Shown here: one piece after another, positions 7,466 to 15,001 of the stretch
Numbering within the stretch: the first letter of the stretch is position 1
Layout: every line of letters begins with the position of its first letter
From: Gemmataceae bacterium
GTDB lineage: Bacteria > Planctomycetota > Planctomycetia > Gemmatales > Gemmataceae
Direction of reading: 5' to 3'
DNA: 15,076 bases
Assembly (NCBI GenBank): GCA_020847555.1
Contig: JADLBT010000262.1
Coordinates: forward strand, 1 to 15,076
Translations under genes and position numbers: made by a program
The notes under the pieces: generated by a model
Told to the model about the DNA's origin: nothing
What the model saw: the letters and a program-made list of their open reading frames with translations, nothing else
Database searches by the model: none

Positions 7466-7520
7466 GGAAACCTCTCCTCCTCGCTTCCTTGCAGGGGAGG
7501 GAGCCGGGGGGAGAGGTTCC
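7466..7520. repeat. Imperfect palindrome of the CCTCTCC/GGAGAGG type
   Basis: AACCTCTCC at 7469-7477 pairs with GGAGAGGTT at 7510-7518, with further partial pairing of the purine-rich right half against the pyrimidine-rich left half. It sits between the two McsA-like genes. The outer arms match those of the element at 12872-12924 (AAACCTCTCC...GGAGAGGTTT), so the two belong to one dispersed family. It may act as an intra-operon stem that tunes expression of the downstream genes. Confidence 0.7.
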
Positions 7521-7557
7521 GGCGACCCACGCTGGCGGGAACGGAGGGAGAAACGTG

Positions 7558-8055
7558 GTGAAGTGCCAGTCTTGCAGCAGCCCCGCCACCGTCCACCTGA
7601 CCGACATCGTCAACGGCCACAAGCGCGTGACGCACCTGTGCAGCGCCTGCGCCGAGAAGCAGCAGCTGGTCAAGCACCAGGAGCTGAACCTCTCCGCTAT
7701 TTTGCAGTCGGTCATCACCCCGCACCTCGCCCCGAGCGGAGACGAGGCCAGCCGCCTGGTCTGTCCGGCGTGCGGCATCAAGTACATGGAGTTCAAGGCG
7801 GGCGGCCGGCTCGGGTGCCCTCACGATTACACGGTGTTTCGGACGGTCCTGGTGCCGCTGCTGGAGCGCATCCACCGGGCTGCCCAGCACATCGGCAAAG
7901 TACCCCGGCACTCACGCCGGACCCTGGAGCGCCAGGCCGAGGTTATCGAGCTGAGGCGCGAACTTCGCCGCGCGGTGGAGGCGGAAGCGTACGAAGAGGC
8001 CGCCCGCCTGCGCGACCTGCTACGACAGAAGGAAGCCGCGGATGAACCTCGATAG
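7558..8055 (+). CDS. McsA, activator of protein-arginine kinase (second copy)
   Basis: A 165-residue McsA-family protein. Zinc cysteines are C3/C6, C28/C31, C69/C72 and C87. VVNGHKRVTHLCSACA-type sequence and the hydrophobic linker LNLSAILQSVI at 43-52 resemble canonical McsA more than the first copy does. GRLGCPHDYTVFR at 83-95, HIGKVPRH at 111-118 and a UVR motif at about 127-158 follow. McsA binds and activates McsB, which phosphorylates arginines on damaged proteins and marks them for ClpCP. Two in-frame GTG codons adjoin (7555 and 7558). The second is preferred because GGAGGGAG at 7543-7550 then has seven-base spacing and the finger starts at residue 1. Its last 14 bases overlap mcsB, which supports translational coupling. 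The two McsA copies are clearly related but well diverged. Confidence 0.88.
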   Translation: MKCQSCSSPATVHLTDIVNGHKRVTHLCSACAEKQQLVKHQELNLSAILQSVITPHLAPSGDEASRLVCPACGIKYMEFKAGGRLGCPHDYTVFRTVLVPLLERIHRAAQHIGKVPRHSRRTLERQAEVIELRRELRRAVEAEAYEEAARLRDLLRQKEAADEPR

Positions 8056-9109
8056 CCTGATCCAGACCAGCGGAGAGTGGCTGCGCGGCACCGGCCCGGA
8101 GGCGGACATCGTCGTCTCCAGTCGCATCCGGCTGGCGCGCAACCTGGCCGCCTTCCCGTTCACCAACCGGGCCAGCGCCCACCAGAAGTCCGAGATCGAG
8201 GGGATGCTCCGCGACCGCGTCGCCAAGCTCGACCTCGAGCCGAAGCTGAGCTACATCGCCCTGCCCGGCCTGTCCGCCCTCGACCGCCAGTTCCTGGTCG
8301 AGCGCCAGCTCATCAGCCGCGAACTGGCGTCCGCCGAGGGACCGCGCGGCGTCGCCGTCGCCCCGTCCGAGAACCTCAGCCTGATGATCAACGAGGAGGA
8401 CCACCTGCGCCTGCAAGTAATGCGCAGCGGCCTGACCCTCGACGAGGCGTGGCAGGAAATCGACCGGGTGGACGACCTGATCGAGCAGCGCGTCTGCTAC
8501 GCCTTCAGTGAGGAGTTCGGCTACCTGACCGCGTGTCCGACGAACATCGGTACCGGCATGCGGGCCAGCGTCATGCTGCACCTGCCGGTCCTGGTGATGA
8601 CCAAGCACATCGAGAAGGTGTTCCGCGCCCTGCAGAAGATCAACCTGGCGGTCCGGGGGCTGTACGGCGAGGGCAGCCGGGCGTCCGGCGACTTCTACCA
8701 GATCTCCAACCAGGTGACGCTCGGCAAGAGCGAGGCGACGATCCTGTCGGAGATCCGCGAGGTGATCCCGCAGATCATCACCTACGAGCGGCAGGCGCGG
8801 GCGACGATGGTGCGCGAATCGCGCCAGGCTCTTCAGGATCGCGTGTCGCGCGCCTATGGCACCCTCTGCTCGGCGACGATGATGACGTCCGAGGAGACGA
8901 TGGATCTGCTGTCGAGCGTGCGTCTGGGCGTGAACCTGGGGCTGCTGGACGACATCACCATCCCGACCGTCAACGAGCTGTTCATCCAAACGCAGCCGGC
9001 CCACCTGCAAAAGATCATGGGCGCGACCCTCGACGGCGAGGAGCGCAACGCTGCCCGCGCCCGCTACCTGCGCAACCGCCTGCGCGAGCTGGGGCCGCAC
9101 CTGAATTGA
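8042..9109 (+). CDS. McsB, protein-arginine kinase
   Basis: A 355-residue ATP:guanido phosphotransferase of the bacterial McsB type, of normal length. VVSSRIRLARN at 24-34 is the nucleotide-binding arginine motif, NEEDH at 117-121 carries the catalytic glutamates, and TACPTNIGTGMRASV at 163-177 holds the reactive cysteine C165. ASGDFYQISNQVTLG at 214-228 and the ATP-site arginines follow. The C-terminal allosteric pArg-binding motif, RDxxRA in Bacillus-type enzymes, reads RNAARA at 335-340, so Asp is replaced by Asn. Function: phosphorylation of arginine residues on proteins for regulated proteolysis and stress response, in the cytoplasm. The start at 8042 overlaps the stop of the second mcsA. 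Neither ctsR nor clpC, the usual neighbours in Firmicutes, lies in the window. Confidence 0.95.
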   Translation: MNLDSLIQTSGEWLRGTGPEADIVVSSRIRLARNLAAFPFTNRASAHQKSEIEGMLRDRVAKLDLEPKLSYIALPGLSALDRQFLVERQLISRELASAEGPRGVAVAPSENLSLMINEEDHLRLQVMRSGLTLDEAWQEIDRVDDLIEQRVCYAFSEEFGYLTACPTNIGTGMRASVMLHLPVLVMTKHIEKVFRALQKINLAVRGLYGEGSRASGDFYQISNQVTLGKSEATILSEIREVIPQIITYERQARATMVRESRQALQDRVSRAYGTLCSATMMTSEETMDLLSSVRLGVNLGLLDDITIPTVNELFIQTQPAHLQKIMGATLDGEERNAARARYLRNRLRELGPHLN

Positions 9110-9118
9110 GGCGGCAGA

Positions 9119-9201
9119 CAGGAGGCAGGAGGCAGCAAAGCCCACGGGTGGCGGCGTCCCGTGGGCTTTGCTGCTGACTGCTTACTGCTGACTGCCTCCT
9201 G
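9119..9201. repeat. Nested palindrome, second site of the CCCACGGG unit; probable terminator
   Basis: An inner stem pairs 9132-9148 with 9158-9174 perfectly (17 bp, 9-base loop; core AAAGCCCACGGG). An outer short stem pairs CAGGAGGCA (9119-9127) with TGCCTCCTG (9193-9201). The inner unit is the same as the one doubled at 6820-6898. It lies between the convergent ends of mcsB and the Gfo/Idh-type gene. The right outer arm runs into the last codons of the latter, whose TAA is at 9184-9182. Tandem CTGCTGACTG words fill 9171-9196. Confidence 0.8.
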
Positions 9202-10204
9202 CGGCCCGGGCTTGCTTCAGCACGTCCGCGACCGCCACCGGCGCCCCACCGCGGCGCTTGCTCTCGTCGGCCGCCTCCATGAACGCGAAGATCGCGAGCG
9301 TCTCCTCGGCGCTGACCGGCGGCTGGCCAGTGCGGAAGAACTTGCAGATCTCCTCGACCAGCACCTGATAGCTGCCGGGGCCGGTCAGCAGGTCAATCCC
9401 CTTCGTCCCGAACACCGTCGCGCCGTAGCCGGACTTGCCCTTGCGAATGCCGCGGAACGTGCCGATGCGGCCGCCCTTCCACGTCCCGGTCACCAGCTCG
9501 AAATCCTTCGTCTGGACGCGCGACACCTTCTCGCAGTCCGGACCCATGATCGCGAACAGCGTCTCGACGCCGTGGATGCCGTACCAGAACAGGTCCGGGT
9601 GATGCGGCTCCAGGCTGCACGGGCCGTAGGCGGCGCACCCGAGCACCTCGCCGATCTTCGGGTTCTTCTTCGCCCCCGCCACCCACGGGTAGTAGCGCAG
9701 CGACGAGCTGGAGAAGACCGGCACCTTGTACTTCTGCGCCAGCAGGTAGATCTGCACCGCGTCGGCCAGGGATCCGGCGACCGGCTTGTCGATGAACACC
9801 GGCTTGCCCGCCTTCAGGACCGGGATGACCTGCTTCAGGTGCGGCCGCCCGTCCACGCTCTCCAGCAGGACCGCATCCACCTTCGCGAGCAACTCCTCGA
9901 TGGAGTTGACGATCTCGATCTTGTACTTGTCGCGCAGCGTCGCGGTGAACCCGGCGACGCGGTTCTTGCTGTCCGGGATGTCGTCGCTGCCGCCGGGGTA
10001 GGCGGCCACGACGCGCACGCCCGCCAACTCGCCCTTCGCCCTGGGGCCGTTCAGCAGGGCAGTGAAGGCGGTGACGTGCGAGGTGTCCAGGCCGATGATG
10101 CCGACCCGAATGACCTGCGGCGCCTTTTCCCCCGCGGCAGCGCGCGGGGCGGAAGACGCGAGGACGGCAAGGGCGATCAAGGGGGGGAGACAGAGACGTA
10201 ACAT
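9182..10204 (-). CDS. Secreted Gfo/Idh/MocA-family oxidoreductase
   Basis: A 340-residue protein with a Sec-type signal peptide (about 1-24, hydrophobic LPPLIALAVLASSA, cleavage likely after AAA). The mature part begins with a Rossmann fold, VIRVGIIGLDTSHVTAF at 31-47, in which the usual GxGxxG is GIIGLDTS, a variant loop. The conserved Lys-Pro pair is present as FIDKPV at 137-142, followed by SLRYYP and GIHGVETLF with H211. Family members reduce or oxidise sugars or related compounds with NAD(P). Planctomycetes carry many exported paralogues of unclear substrate. The signal has no twin arginine, which is unusual for an enzyme expected to bind its cofactor in the cytoplasm. The ATG at 10204 has GAGGG eight bases upstream. 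It is divergent from the ceramidase-like gene with 171 bases between. Substrate unknown. Confidence 0.85.
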   Translation of the reverse strand: MLRLCLPPLIALAVLASSAPRAAAGEKAPQVIRVGIIGLDTSHVTAFTALLNGPRAKGELAGVRVVAAYPGGSDDIPDSKNRVAGFTATLRDKYKIEIVNSIEELLAKVDAVLLESVDGRPHLKQVIPVLKAGKPVFIDKPVAGSLADAVQIYLLAQKYKVPVFSSSSLRYYPWVAGAKKNPKIGEVLGCAAYGPCSLEPHHPDLFWYGIHGVETLFAIMGPDCEKVSRVQTKDFELVTGTWKGGRIGTFRGIRKGKSGYGATVFGTKGIDLLTGPGSYQVLVEEICKFFRTGQPPVSAEETLAIFAFMEAADESKRRGGAPVAVADVLKQARAAGGSQQ

Positions 10205-10375
10205 GGTGCAACCCTCTTACAGCGGAATGGGAATGTCGAGGACCACGTCAGCCGGTATGATATCCGCGAGCCCGCCACAGGTCAGGCTCTCACCCTGACC
10301 GCGGTGTGTCCCCGCCCTGGCGCCGCCGGAAACGACGGGTTCCCTGACCTACCCTCATGTTCCCGGAGTCCCCCC
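10205..10375. promoter_or_regulatory. Divergent intergenic region with possible promoter and small hairpin
   Basis: TATGAT at 10256-10261 on the plus strand is a fair -10 candidate for the ceramidase-like gene, but the -35 region (ATGTCG) is weak. A short perfect stem, GGTCAGG at 10280-10286 and CCTGACC at 10294-10300 with a 7-base loop, lies downstream of it and could be an operator or leader hairpin. No confident promoter was found for the minus-strand gene. Confidence 0.25.
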
Positions 10376-11752
10376 ATGTCTCGCTGGATCGTTTCCCTGG
10401 CCTGCGTCGCGGTGTTCGCGGCGCGGTCGCCGGCCCAGGAACCCGCCCCAGGCGGCTGGAAGGCCGGCGCCGCCAGCGTGGTCATCACACCGAAAACGTC
10501 GATGTGGATGTCCGGCTACGGCAGCCGCGACAAGCCCGCCGAGGGCAAGCTGCACGACCTGTGGGCCAAGGCGCTCGCCCTGCAAGACGCTGCCGGCCGC
10601 CGCACCGTTCTGGTGACGCTGGACCTGGTCGGCATCGACCGCGATCTCTCGGTGGCCATCTGCCGCGATCTGAAGGCGAAGTACGGCCTGCCGCGCGCGG
10701 CCGTCGTCCTGTCCGTATCGCACACCCACACCGGGCCGGTGGTCGGCACCAACCTCAACGCCATGTACTTCCTGGACGCGAAGCAGCAGCAGTACGTCGC
10801 CGACTACACGAAGGAGCTGCACGCGAACGTGGTGCGCGTCGTGGGCGAGGCGCTCGGGAAGCTGGCGCCGGCCCGGCTGTCGTGGGGCACCGGCCGGGCG
10901 ACGTTCGCCGTCAACCGCCGCAACAACAAGGAGGCCGACGTCTCGAAGATTCGCGCCGCCGGGAAGCTCAAGGGGCCGATCGATCATGATGTCCCCGTGC
11001 TGGCGGTGCGCGGCGCGAAGGGACAGCTGCGGGCGGTCGTGTTCGGCTACGCCTGCCACGCGACCGTGCTGGGCTTCTACCAGTGGTCGGGCGACTACCC
11101 CGGGTTCGCGCAGCTCGAACTGGAGAAGGTCCACCCCGGCGCGGTTGCCCTGTTCTGGGCCGGCTGCGGGGCCGATCAGAACCCGCTGCCGCGCCGCACC
11201 GTTGCCCTCGCCGAAAACTACGGCAAGCAACTCGCGGACGCGGTCAACGCCGTGCTGAAAACGAAGCTGGCGCCGGTCGTGGGTCCGCTGACCGCCGCCT
11301 ACACCGAGATCGACCTGCCGTTCGCCGACCTGCCGACGCGCGAGCAGCTGGTGAAGGATTCGCTGGGCGGGAACAAGTTCGTCGTCAACCGCGCCAGGCT
11401 CCTGCTGAAGGAGCTGAACGAGAAAAGATCGCTGCGCGGCACCTACCCATACCCGGTTCAGGCGTGGCAGCTCGGCTACGGTCCGACCCTCGTCACCCTC
11501 GGCGGCGAGGTCGTGGTGGATTACGCCCTGCGCCTGAAGAAGGAGCTGGGAGCGGACCGGACCTGGGCGATGGGCTACGCGAATGACGTCATGGCCTACA
11601 TCCCGTCGCTGCGCGTGCTGAAGGAGGGCGGCTACGAGGGCGGCGGGTCGATGGTCTACTACGGCCTGCCGACGGTGTGGTCGCCGCGCGTCGAGGAGTT
11701 GATCGTCGCCGCGGTCCACACGCAGGTCAAGCAGGTGCGCCGCGGGCAGTGA
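10376..11752 (+). CDS. Secreted neutral/alkaline ceramidase-like hydrolase
   Basis: A 458-residue exported protein of the neutral/alkaline non-lysosomal ceramidase family, N-terminal catalytic part only. It has a signal peptide (1-20, SLACVAVFAARSPA, cleavage before QEP). The family opening GWKAGAASVVITP at 27-39 is clear. Likely zinc ligands are H116 and/or H118 in SHTHTGP, H228 in GYACHAT, E378 in LGGEVVVDY and Y420 in GGYEGGGSM. GCGADQNP at 263-270 is another family mark. True ceramidases are about 650-700 residues with a C-terminal Ig-like domain that is absent here, so the substrate may be another amide or ester in the periplasm. Many planctomycete paralogues are annotated only as family members. 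The ATG at 10376 has GGAG seven bases upstream. It is divergent from the Gfo/Idh-type gene, which suggests, but does not prove, a shared catabolic role. Confidence 0.85.
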   Translation: MSRWIVSLACVAVFAARSPAQEPAPGGWKAGAASVVITPKTSMWMSGYGSRDKPAEGKLHDLWAKALALQDAAGRRTVLVTLDLVGIDRDLSVAICRDLKAKYGLPRAAVVLSVSHTHTGPVVGTNLNAMYFLDAKQQQYVADYTKELHANVVRVVGEALGKLAPARLSWGTGRATFAVNRRNNKEADVSKIRAAGKLKGPIDHDVPVLAVRGAKGQLRAVVFGYACHATVLGFYQWSGDYPGFAQLELEKVHPGAVALFWAGCGADQNPLPRRTVALAENYGKQLADAVNAVLKTKLAPVVGPLTAAYTEIDLPFADLPTREQLVKDSLGGNKFVVNRARLLLKELNEKRSLRGTYPYPVQAWQLGYGPTLVTLGGEVVVDYALRLKKELGADRTWAMGYANDVMAYIPSLRVLKEGGYEGGGSMVYYGLPTVWSPRVEELIVAAVHTQVKQVRRGQ

Positions 11753-11767
11753 CCTGTTGTACTGCTT

Positions 11768-11798
11768 CCTGGTTCCCAAACTCCGTTTGGGAACCAGG
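11768..11798. repeat. Perfect 14-bp inverted repeat, probable terminator between convergent genes
   Basis: CCTGGTTCCCAAAC at 11768-11781 pairs perfectly with GTTTGGGAACCAGG at 11785-11798 around a three-base loop. It lies 15 bases after the stop of the ceramidase-like gene and 49 bases from the stop of the convergent GTPase gene. The TTCCCAAAC...GTTTGGGAA core is a word I associate with dispersed intergenic palindromes in several bacterial groups. There is no T-run. Confidence 0.85.
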
Positions 11799-11847
11799 GA
11801 CCGGGGGGAGCGAGGGGGACGAGGGGAAAGTGGCAGCGGCGAGCGGC

Positions 11848-12840
11848 TCACATGTGTAGCTCCACGATGTCCTTGTCGTGCAGGACGTGGTCGCGCGAGA
11901 CGCTTTGGCCGTCGTAGACGCCGGTGCCCCAGATGCGCGCCGACTTGAGGTGCTCGGCGAAGTCGCGATGGACGAGGGCCGCCATCTCCACCAGCGTGCT
12001 GCCGACCGGGCAGGTGAACGGCGACGTCAGGTCCGGCGGCTTGCCCGGCTGCTTGGTGTAGACGCGAATCGCGTTCAGGAACTGGTAGATCGCCGTCCGC
12101 AGTTCCTCCAGGCCGGTCCCCTGCTCCGCCGCGAGCGCGTGGATCGGGAAGCGACCGCCGAACTGCTCGCGCACGAACTCCAGCCGCTCGTCCGCCCCCG
12201 GCAGGTCGATCTTGTTCGCGACCAGCAGCGTCTTGACGTGCTTGAGGGACGGATCGGTTTCCTCCGCTGGCGGGGTGCCGACCAGCACCGTCTTGACCTC
12301 CTGCAGCCGGTCGAGGACGGCCTGGGCGGCGAACGGCCCGTCGTCGTCGCCCAGATCGACCATGAGGAGCGCGGCGTCAGCGGTGCGCACCATGCTCGAC
12401 AGGTAGCCCTCCAGATAGTCGGGCGTGATGGGCGGCGTATCGATCAGCTGCACGCGGGCGTCCTCCCAGTCCATCATGCCGGCGTGCGGCTCGCGCGTCG
12501 TGACCGGGTAGGCCGCCACCTCCGGCGTCGCCCGGGTGAGGCGCGTCAGCAGGCGGCTCTTGCCCGCGTTCGGAGCGCCGAGGATGACGTACTGGCCGGC
12601 GCCCTGTTTGGGGATCTTGTGGCTGAGGCCGCCCTTCTTCGGCGCCTTCTTCTCGTGCTCGACCTCCTCGCGCAGCTCGCTCCTCTTCGTCGTGAGTTCG
12701 GCCTGGAGCTTCTCGGACGCCTTGTGCTTGGGGACGAGCGTCCACATCTTCTTGAGGCAGGCCAGGCGCTCCTCGGCGGTCTGGGCCTTCTTGTACTCGG
12801 CTTCCGCTTCCAGGTACTGGGGGGTCAGGTTGACGGCCAT
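11848..12840 (-). CDS. DRG/Obg-like GTPase with C-terminal TGS domain
   Basis: A 330-residue cytoplasmic GTP-binding protein. A basic/acidic N-terminal helical region, probably coiled coil, covers about 8-68 ([16 protein letters not shown], then [19 protein letters not shown]). The G domain follows: P-loop GAPNAGKS at 88-95, switch I YPVTTREP at 111-118, G3 as DTPP at 134-137 where DxPG or DxxG is normal, G4 NKID at 209-212, and [11 protein letters not shown] at 237-247 as G5 region. The TGS domain covers about 258-330 ([13 protein letters not shown], then [15 protein letters not shown] and [10 protein letters not shown]). The architecture matches the DRG family, which acts in translation or ribosome-related processes; the role here is inferred. 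The ATG at 12840 has GAGAGG seven bases upstream. An in-frame extension to 12972 runs through a repeat and is rejected. Confidence 0.9.
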   Translation of the reverse strand: MAVNLTPQYLEAEAEYKKAQTAEERLACLKKMWTLVPKHKASEKLQAELTTKRSELREEVEHEKKAPKKGGLSHKIPKQGAGQYVILGAPNAGKSRLLTRLTRATPEVAAYPVTTREPHAGMMDWEDARVQLIDTPPITPDYLEGYLSSMVRTADAALLMVDLGDDDGPFAAQAVLDRLQEVKTVLVGTPPAEETDPSLKHVKTLLVANKIDLPGADERLEFVREQFGGRFPIHALAAEQGTGLEELRTAIYQFLNAIRVYTKQPGKPPDLTSPFTCPVGSTLVEMAALVHRDFAEHLKSARIWGTGVYDGQSVSRDHVLHDKDIVELHM

Positions 12841-12871
12841 GATGGAACCTCTCGGGCCGGTAACGGGGCCT

Positions 12872-12924
12872 GAAACCTCTCCCCCCTCCCCGCACAGGGG
12901 GAGGGGGTTGGGGGGAGAGGTTTT
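12872..12924. repeat. Nested palindrome of the CCTCTCC/GGAGAGG type
   Basis: AAACCTCTCCCCCC at 12873-12886 pairs perfectly with its complement at 12910-12923, and an inner stem CTCCCC/GGGGAG (about 12886-12891 and 12898-12903) forms a second hairpin. The outer arms are shared with 7466-7520. It lies between the divergent GTPase and purine nucleoside phosphorylase genes, inside the leader of the GTPase gene or its promoter region, so here it cannot be a simple end-of-operon terminator. Confidence 0.8.
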
Positions 12925-12974
12925 CCCGTCCTCGTGCGGGGGACTTGCCTCTGTCGTGTGCCGCGGGGGCACTA

Positions 12975-12980
12975 TATACT
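12975..12980 (+). promoter_or_regulatory. Possible -10 element for the purine nucleoside phosphorylase operon
   Basis: TATACT at 12975-12980, within the AT-rich patch ACTATATACTATC, is the only good -10 in this GC-rich gap. A TTGCCT at 12945-12950 is too far (24 bases) to serve as its -35. Transcription would start near 12987, with a leader of about 40 bases before the ATG at 13028. Confidence 0.35.
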
Positions 12981-13027
12981 ATCAAGCCAACCGGGTCCGA
13001 ACGACAAGATCCAGGGAGCGCTGTGCG

Positions 13028-13852
13028 ATGGCGGAGCTGTACGACCAGATCGAGGAGGCCAGGCAGACCATCCGGGCGAAGTGGGGCGGCAAGCCGCGCG
13101 TCGGCATCATCCTCGGGACCGGCCTCGGCGGGCTGACCGAGGAGATCGAGGTGGAAGCCGCCTTCCCATACGGCGAGATCCCGCACTTCCCGGTCTCGAC
13201 GGTCCAGTCGCACGCCGGCCGGCTCGTCTGCGGGCAGCTCGGCGGCAAGTCGGTCATGGCGATGGAGGGCCGGTTCCACTTTTACGAGGGCTACTCCCTC
13301 AAGCAGATTACGTTCCCGGTGCGGGTGATGCGAGCCCTCGGGTGCGACGTGCTGATCGTCAGCAACGCCGCGGGCGGGATGAACCCGCAGCACGCGAAGG
13401 GCGACATCGTCCTCATTGAGGACCACATCAACCTGATGGGCGACAACCCGCTCATCGGCAAGAACGACGAGCGCCTCGGCCCGCGTTTTCCCGACATGTG
13501 CTACCCGTATGATCCGGTCCTGATCAGCCTGGCGCAGCGGGTCGCGCTGGAGGAACGCATCTGCTGCCACAAGGGCGTGTTCGTCGCGGTGCCGGGGCCG
13601 AACCTGGAGACGCGGGCGGAGTATCGCTTCCTGCGCGGCATCGGCGCCGACGTTGTCGGGATGTCCACCGTGCCCGAGGCGATCGTCGGCGTTCACGCCG
13701 GCATGCGCACCCTCGGCTTCTCGATCGTCACCGACATGTGCCTGCCCGACGCGCTCGCGCCGGTGCGGCTGGAGGAGATCATCGCCGTCGCCAACGCCGC
13801 GGAGAAGAAGCTGCGCGTGCTGGTCCGGCGCGTGGTCGAGGAGTTGCCGTGA
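13028..13852 (+). CDS. Purine nucleoside phosphorylase, class I trimeric type
   Basis: A 274-residue enzyme that splits purine nucleosides with phosphate into free base and (deoxy)ribose-1-phosphate in cytoplasmic purine salvage. Phosphate-site marks are GTGLGG at 30-35, SHAGR at 61-65 and [11 protein letters not shown] at 79-89. SNAAGG at 112-117, [12 protein letters not shown] at 189-200 (with the base-binding Glu at 195) and [10 protein letters not shown] at 211-220 follow. The residue matching Asn243 of the mammalian enzyme is D236 (IVTDMCLPD), a change that can alter 6-oxo versus 6-amino purine preference. The ATG at 13028 has AGGGAG nine bases upstream. The stop codon overlaps the GTG start of the next gene, so the two are probably co-translated. 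Length is normal for the family. Family sure, base preference open. Confidence 0.93.
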   Translation: MAELYDQIEEARQTIRAKWGGKPRVGIILGTGLGGLTEEIEVEAAFPYGEIPHFPVSTVQSHAGRLVCGQLGGKSVMAMEGRFHFYEGYSLKQITFPVRVMRALGCDVLIVSNAAGGMNPQHAKGDIVLIEDHINLMGDNPLIGKNDERLGPRFPDMCYPYDPVLISLAQRVALEERICCHKGVFVAVPGPNLETRAEYRFLRGIGADVVGMSTVPEAIVGVHAGMRTLGFSIVTDMCLPDALAPVRLEEIIAVANAAEKKLRVLVRRVVEELP

Positions 13853-14598
13853 AGCGCGACTGGGCGGCGCTGGCGTTCGCAATGGCCGTCCCCAGCTTCC
13901 TGAGCTGGGTGTGCTTTTTCGGACTGCCGGCCGACGCCTCGGCGGCGGGCGGGCTGGCGGTCGCCGCTTACGGGGCCGGCAAGGCGATCCAGTTCGCGTT
14001 TCCGCTCGTCTACACCTGGCTGTTCGACCGCGGCCGGTTGCGGCTCACTGCCCCGACCGTGCGCGGGCTGGGGCTGGGGGTCGGGTTCAGCGCCCTCGTG
14101 GTGGCGGGGATGTTCGCCCTGTACCACTTCTGGCTCGGCAGAGATCCGGCGCTCCGGGCCGTGGGCGAGCGCGAGATCACCGCCCAGGTGCTGAAGTTCG
14201 GCCTGAACACGCCGGCCCGGTTCGTGCTGTTCGCGGCGTTCATCGCGCTGGTCCACTCGCTGTTCGAGGAGTACTACTTCCGCTGGTTCATCTTCGGCCG
14301 GCTGCGCGACCATGTGCGCCTGTGGCCGGCGGTCGTGCTGTCGGGCGCGGCGTTCATGGCGCACCACGTCATCGTGATGGCGGCCTACTTCCCGGGAGCG
14401 TTCCACTTCCTGACGATCGTCCTGCCGCTGTCGCTGGGGGTCGGCGTGGGCGGGGCGGTGTGGGCATGGCTGTACGACCGGACCGGATCGCTGTACGCCC
14501 CGTGGCTGAGCCACCTGCTCATCGACGTCGGCATCATGGTGATCGGCTACGACCTGGTCGGCCACAACCTCTCCGGGCTGCCGGCGCCGGCGCCGTGA
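13849..14598 (+). CDS. CPBP-family intramembrane metalloprotease
   Basis: A 249-residue polytopic membrane protein with about six to seven hydrophobic segments (for example near 7-25, 33-58, 74-95, 124-138, 160-178, 188-208 and 217-234). The Abi/CPBP (CAAX protease and bacteriocin-processing) motifs are complete: EEYYFR with E140, E141 and R145, FMAHH at 169-173, and SHLLID with H222 and D226. Such proteins act as intramembrane proteases in prenyl-protein processing, peptide maturation or immunity; the substrate is unknown. The GTG at 13849 overlaps the TGA of the phosphorylase gene by GTGA and has GAGGAG five bases upstream, inside the previous gene. A longer frame back to 13738 lies wholly within the phosphorylase gene and is rejected. 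The coupling to purine salvage is probably positional only. Confidence 0.9.
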   Translation: MKRDWAALAFAMAVPSFLSWVCFFGLPADASAAGGLAVAAYGAGKAIQFAFPLVYTWLFDRGRLRLTAPTVRGLGLGVGFSALVVAGMFALYHFWLGRDPALRAVGEREITAQVLKFGLNTPARFVLFAAFIALVHSLFEEYYFRWFIFGRLRDHVRLWPAVVLSGAAFMAHHVIVMAAYFPGAFHFLTIVLPLSLGVGVGGAVWAWLYDRTGSLYAPWLSHLLIDVGIMVIGYDLVGHNLSGLPAPAP

Positions 14599-14707
14599 GG
14601 TCAGTGCAGGGACAGACTTTCGGCCCCGCTCGCCCCGTGGAAGAGAAGAACCCCGGTGGAATCGGTAAGACCCCCGACTCGCATTCTGAGGACGAAAGGA
14701 GATCGTC

Positions 14708-15001
14708 ATGAGCGTTCCGACCATCAGTCCCCGTCAGCTTGCGGACCTGTGCCAGGGCGGCAAGATCGATCTGCTCGACGTGCGGACCCCGGTGGAGTTC
14801 CGAGAAATCCATGCCGAGCCCGCCCGTAACGTTCCCCTCGACCGGCTCGACCCGGCGGCGGTGATGCAGACCCGCAACGGGACCAGCGACGAACCGCTGT
14901 ACGTCATCTGCCGCTCCGGTGGTCGGGGCCGGCAGGCGTGCGCGCAATATCCCCTTTCTTCCCGGCTGTGTCAGCCGTGCGAGCGCTTCCAACACGGCTG
15001 A
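14708..15001 (+). pseudogene. Rhodanese-domain protein, truncated at its C-terminus
   Basis: The first 79 residues are a clear rhodanese (sulfurtransferase) domain: ISPRQLADL at 6-14, DLLDVRTPVEFREIH at 21-35, and the active-site loop YVICRSGGRGRQAC at 65-78 with catalytic C68. After residue 79 similarity ends abruptly. The expected region (helix, then a VxxVxGGxxAW-type block) is replaced by 18 unrelated residues and a stop at 15001. The foreign tail starts near 14942 and contains a large palindrome. No continuation of the domain was found in the three plus-strand frames up to 15076, so either the rest lies beyond the window or it is lost. A strong ribosome binding site (AAAGGAG at 14695-14701, six bases before the ATG) remains. 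The protein is probably inactive. Confidence 0.75.

Noticed and set aside
7943..9145. Long minus-strand open frame (400 codons) opposite mcsB
   Set aside because: McsB on the plus strand has complete family motifs; the antisense frame is low-complexity and crosses a repeat.
9171..9196. Tandem CTGCTGACTG words as a possible CRISPR or VNTR
   Set aside because: Only a few imperfect short copies with no spacers of constant length; they form part of the nested palindrome.
10355..11851. Long minus-strand open frame (498 codons) opposite the ceramidase-like gene
   Set aside because: It is a composition shadow of the real gene, with no recognisable motif, no convincing start, and it runs through the palindrome at 11768.
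12841..12972. N-terminal extension of the TGS GTPase
   Set aside because: The extra codons translate a palindromic repeat and are Pro/Gly-rich; the ATG at 12840 has a good ribosome binding site.
12377..13882. Long minus-strand open frame spanning the phosphorylase and part of the GTPase gene
   Set aside because: It crosses two real genes and an intergenic repeat and resembles no protein family.
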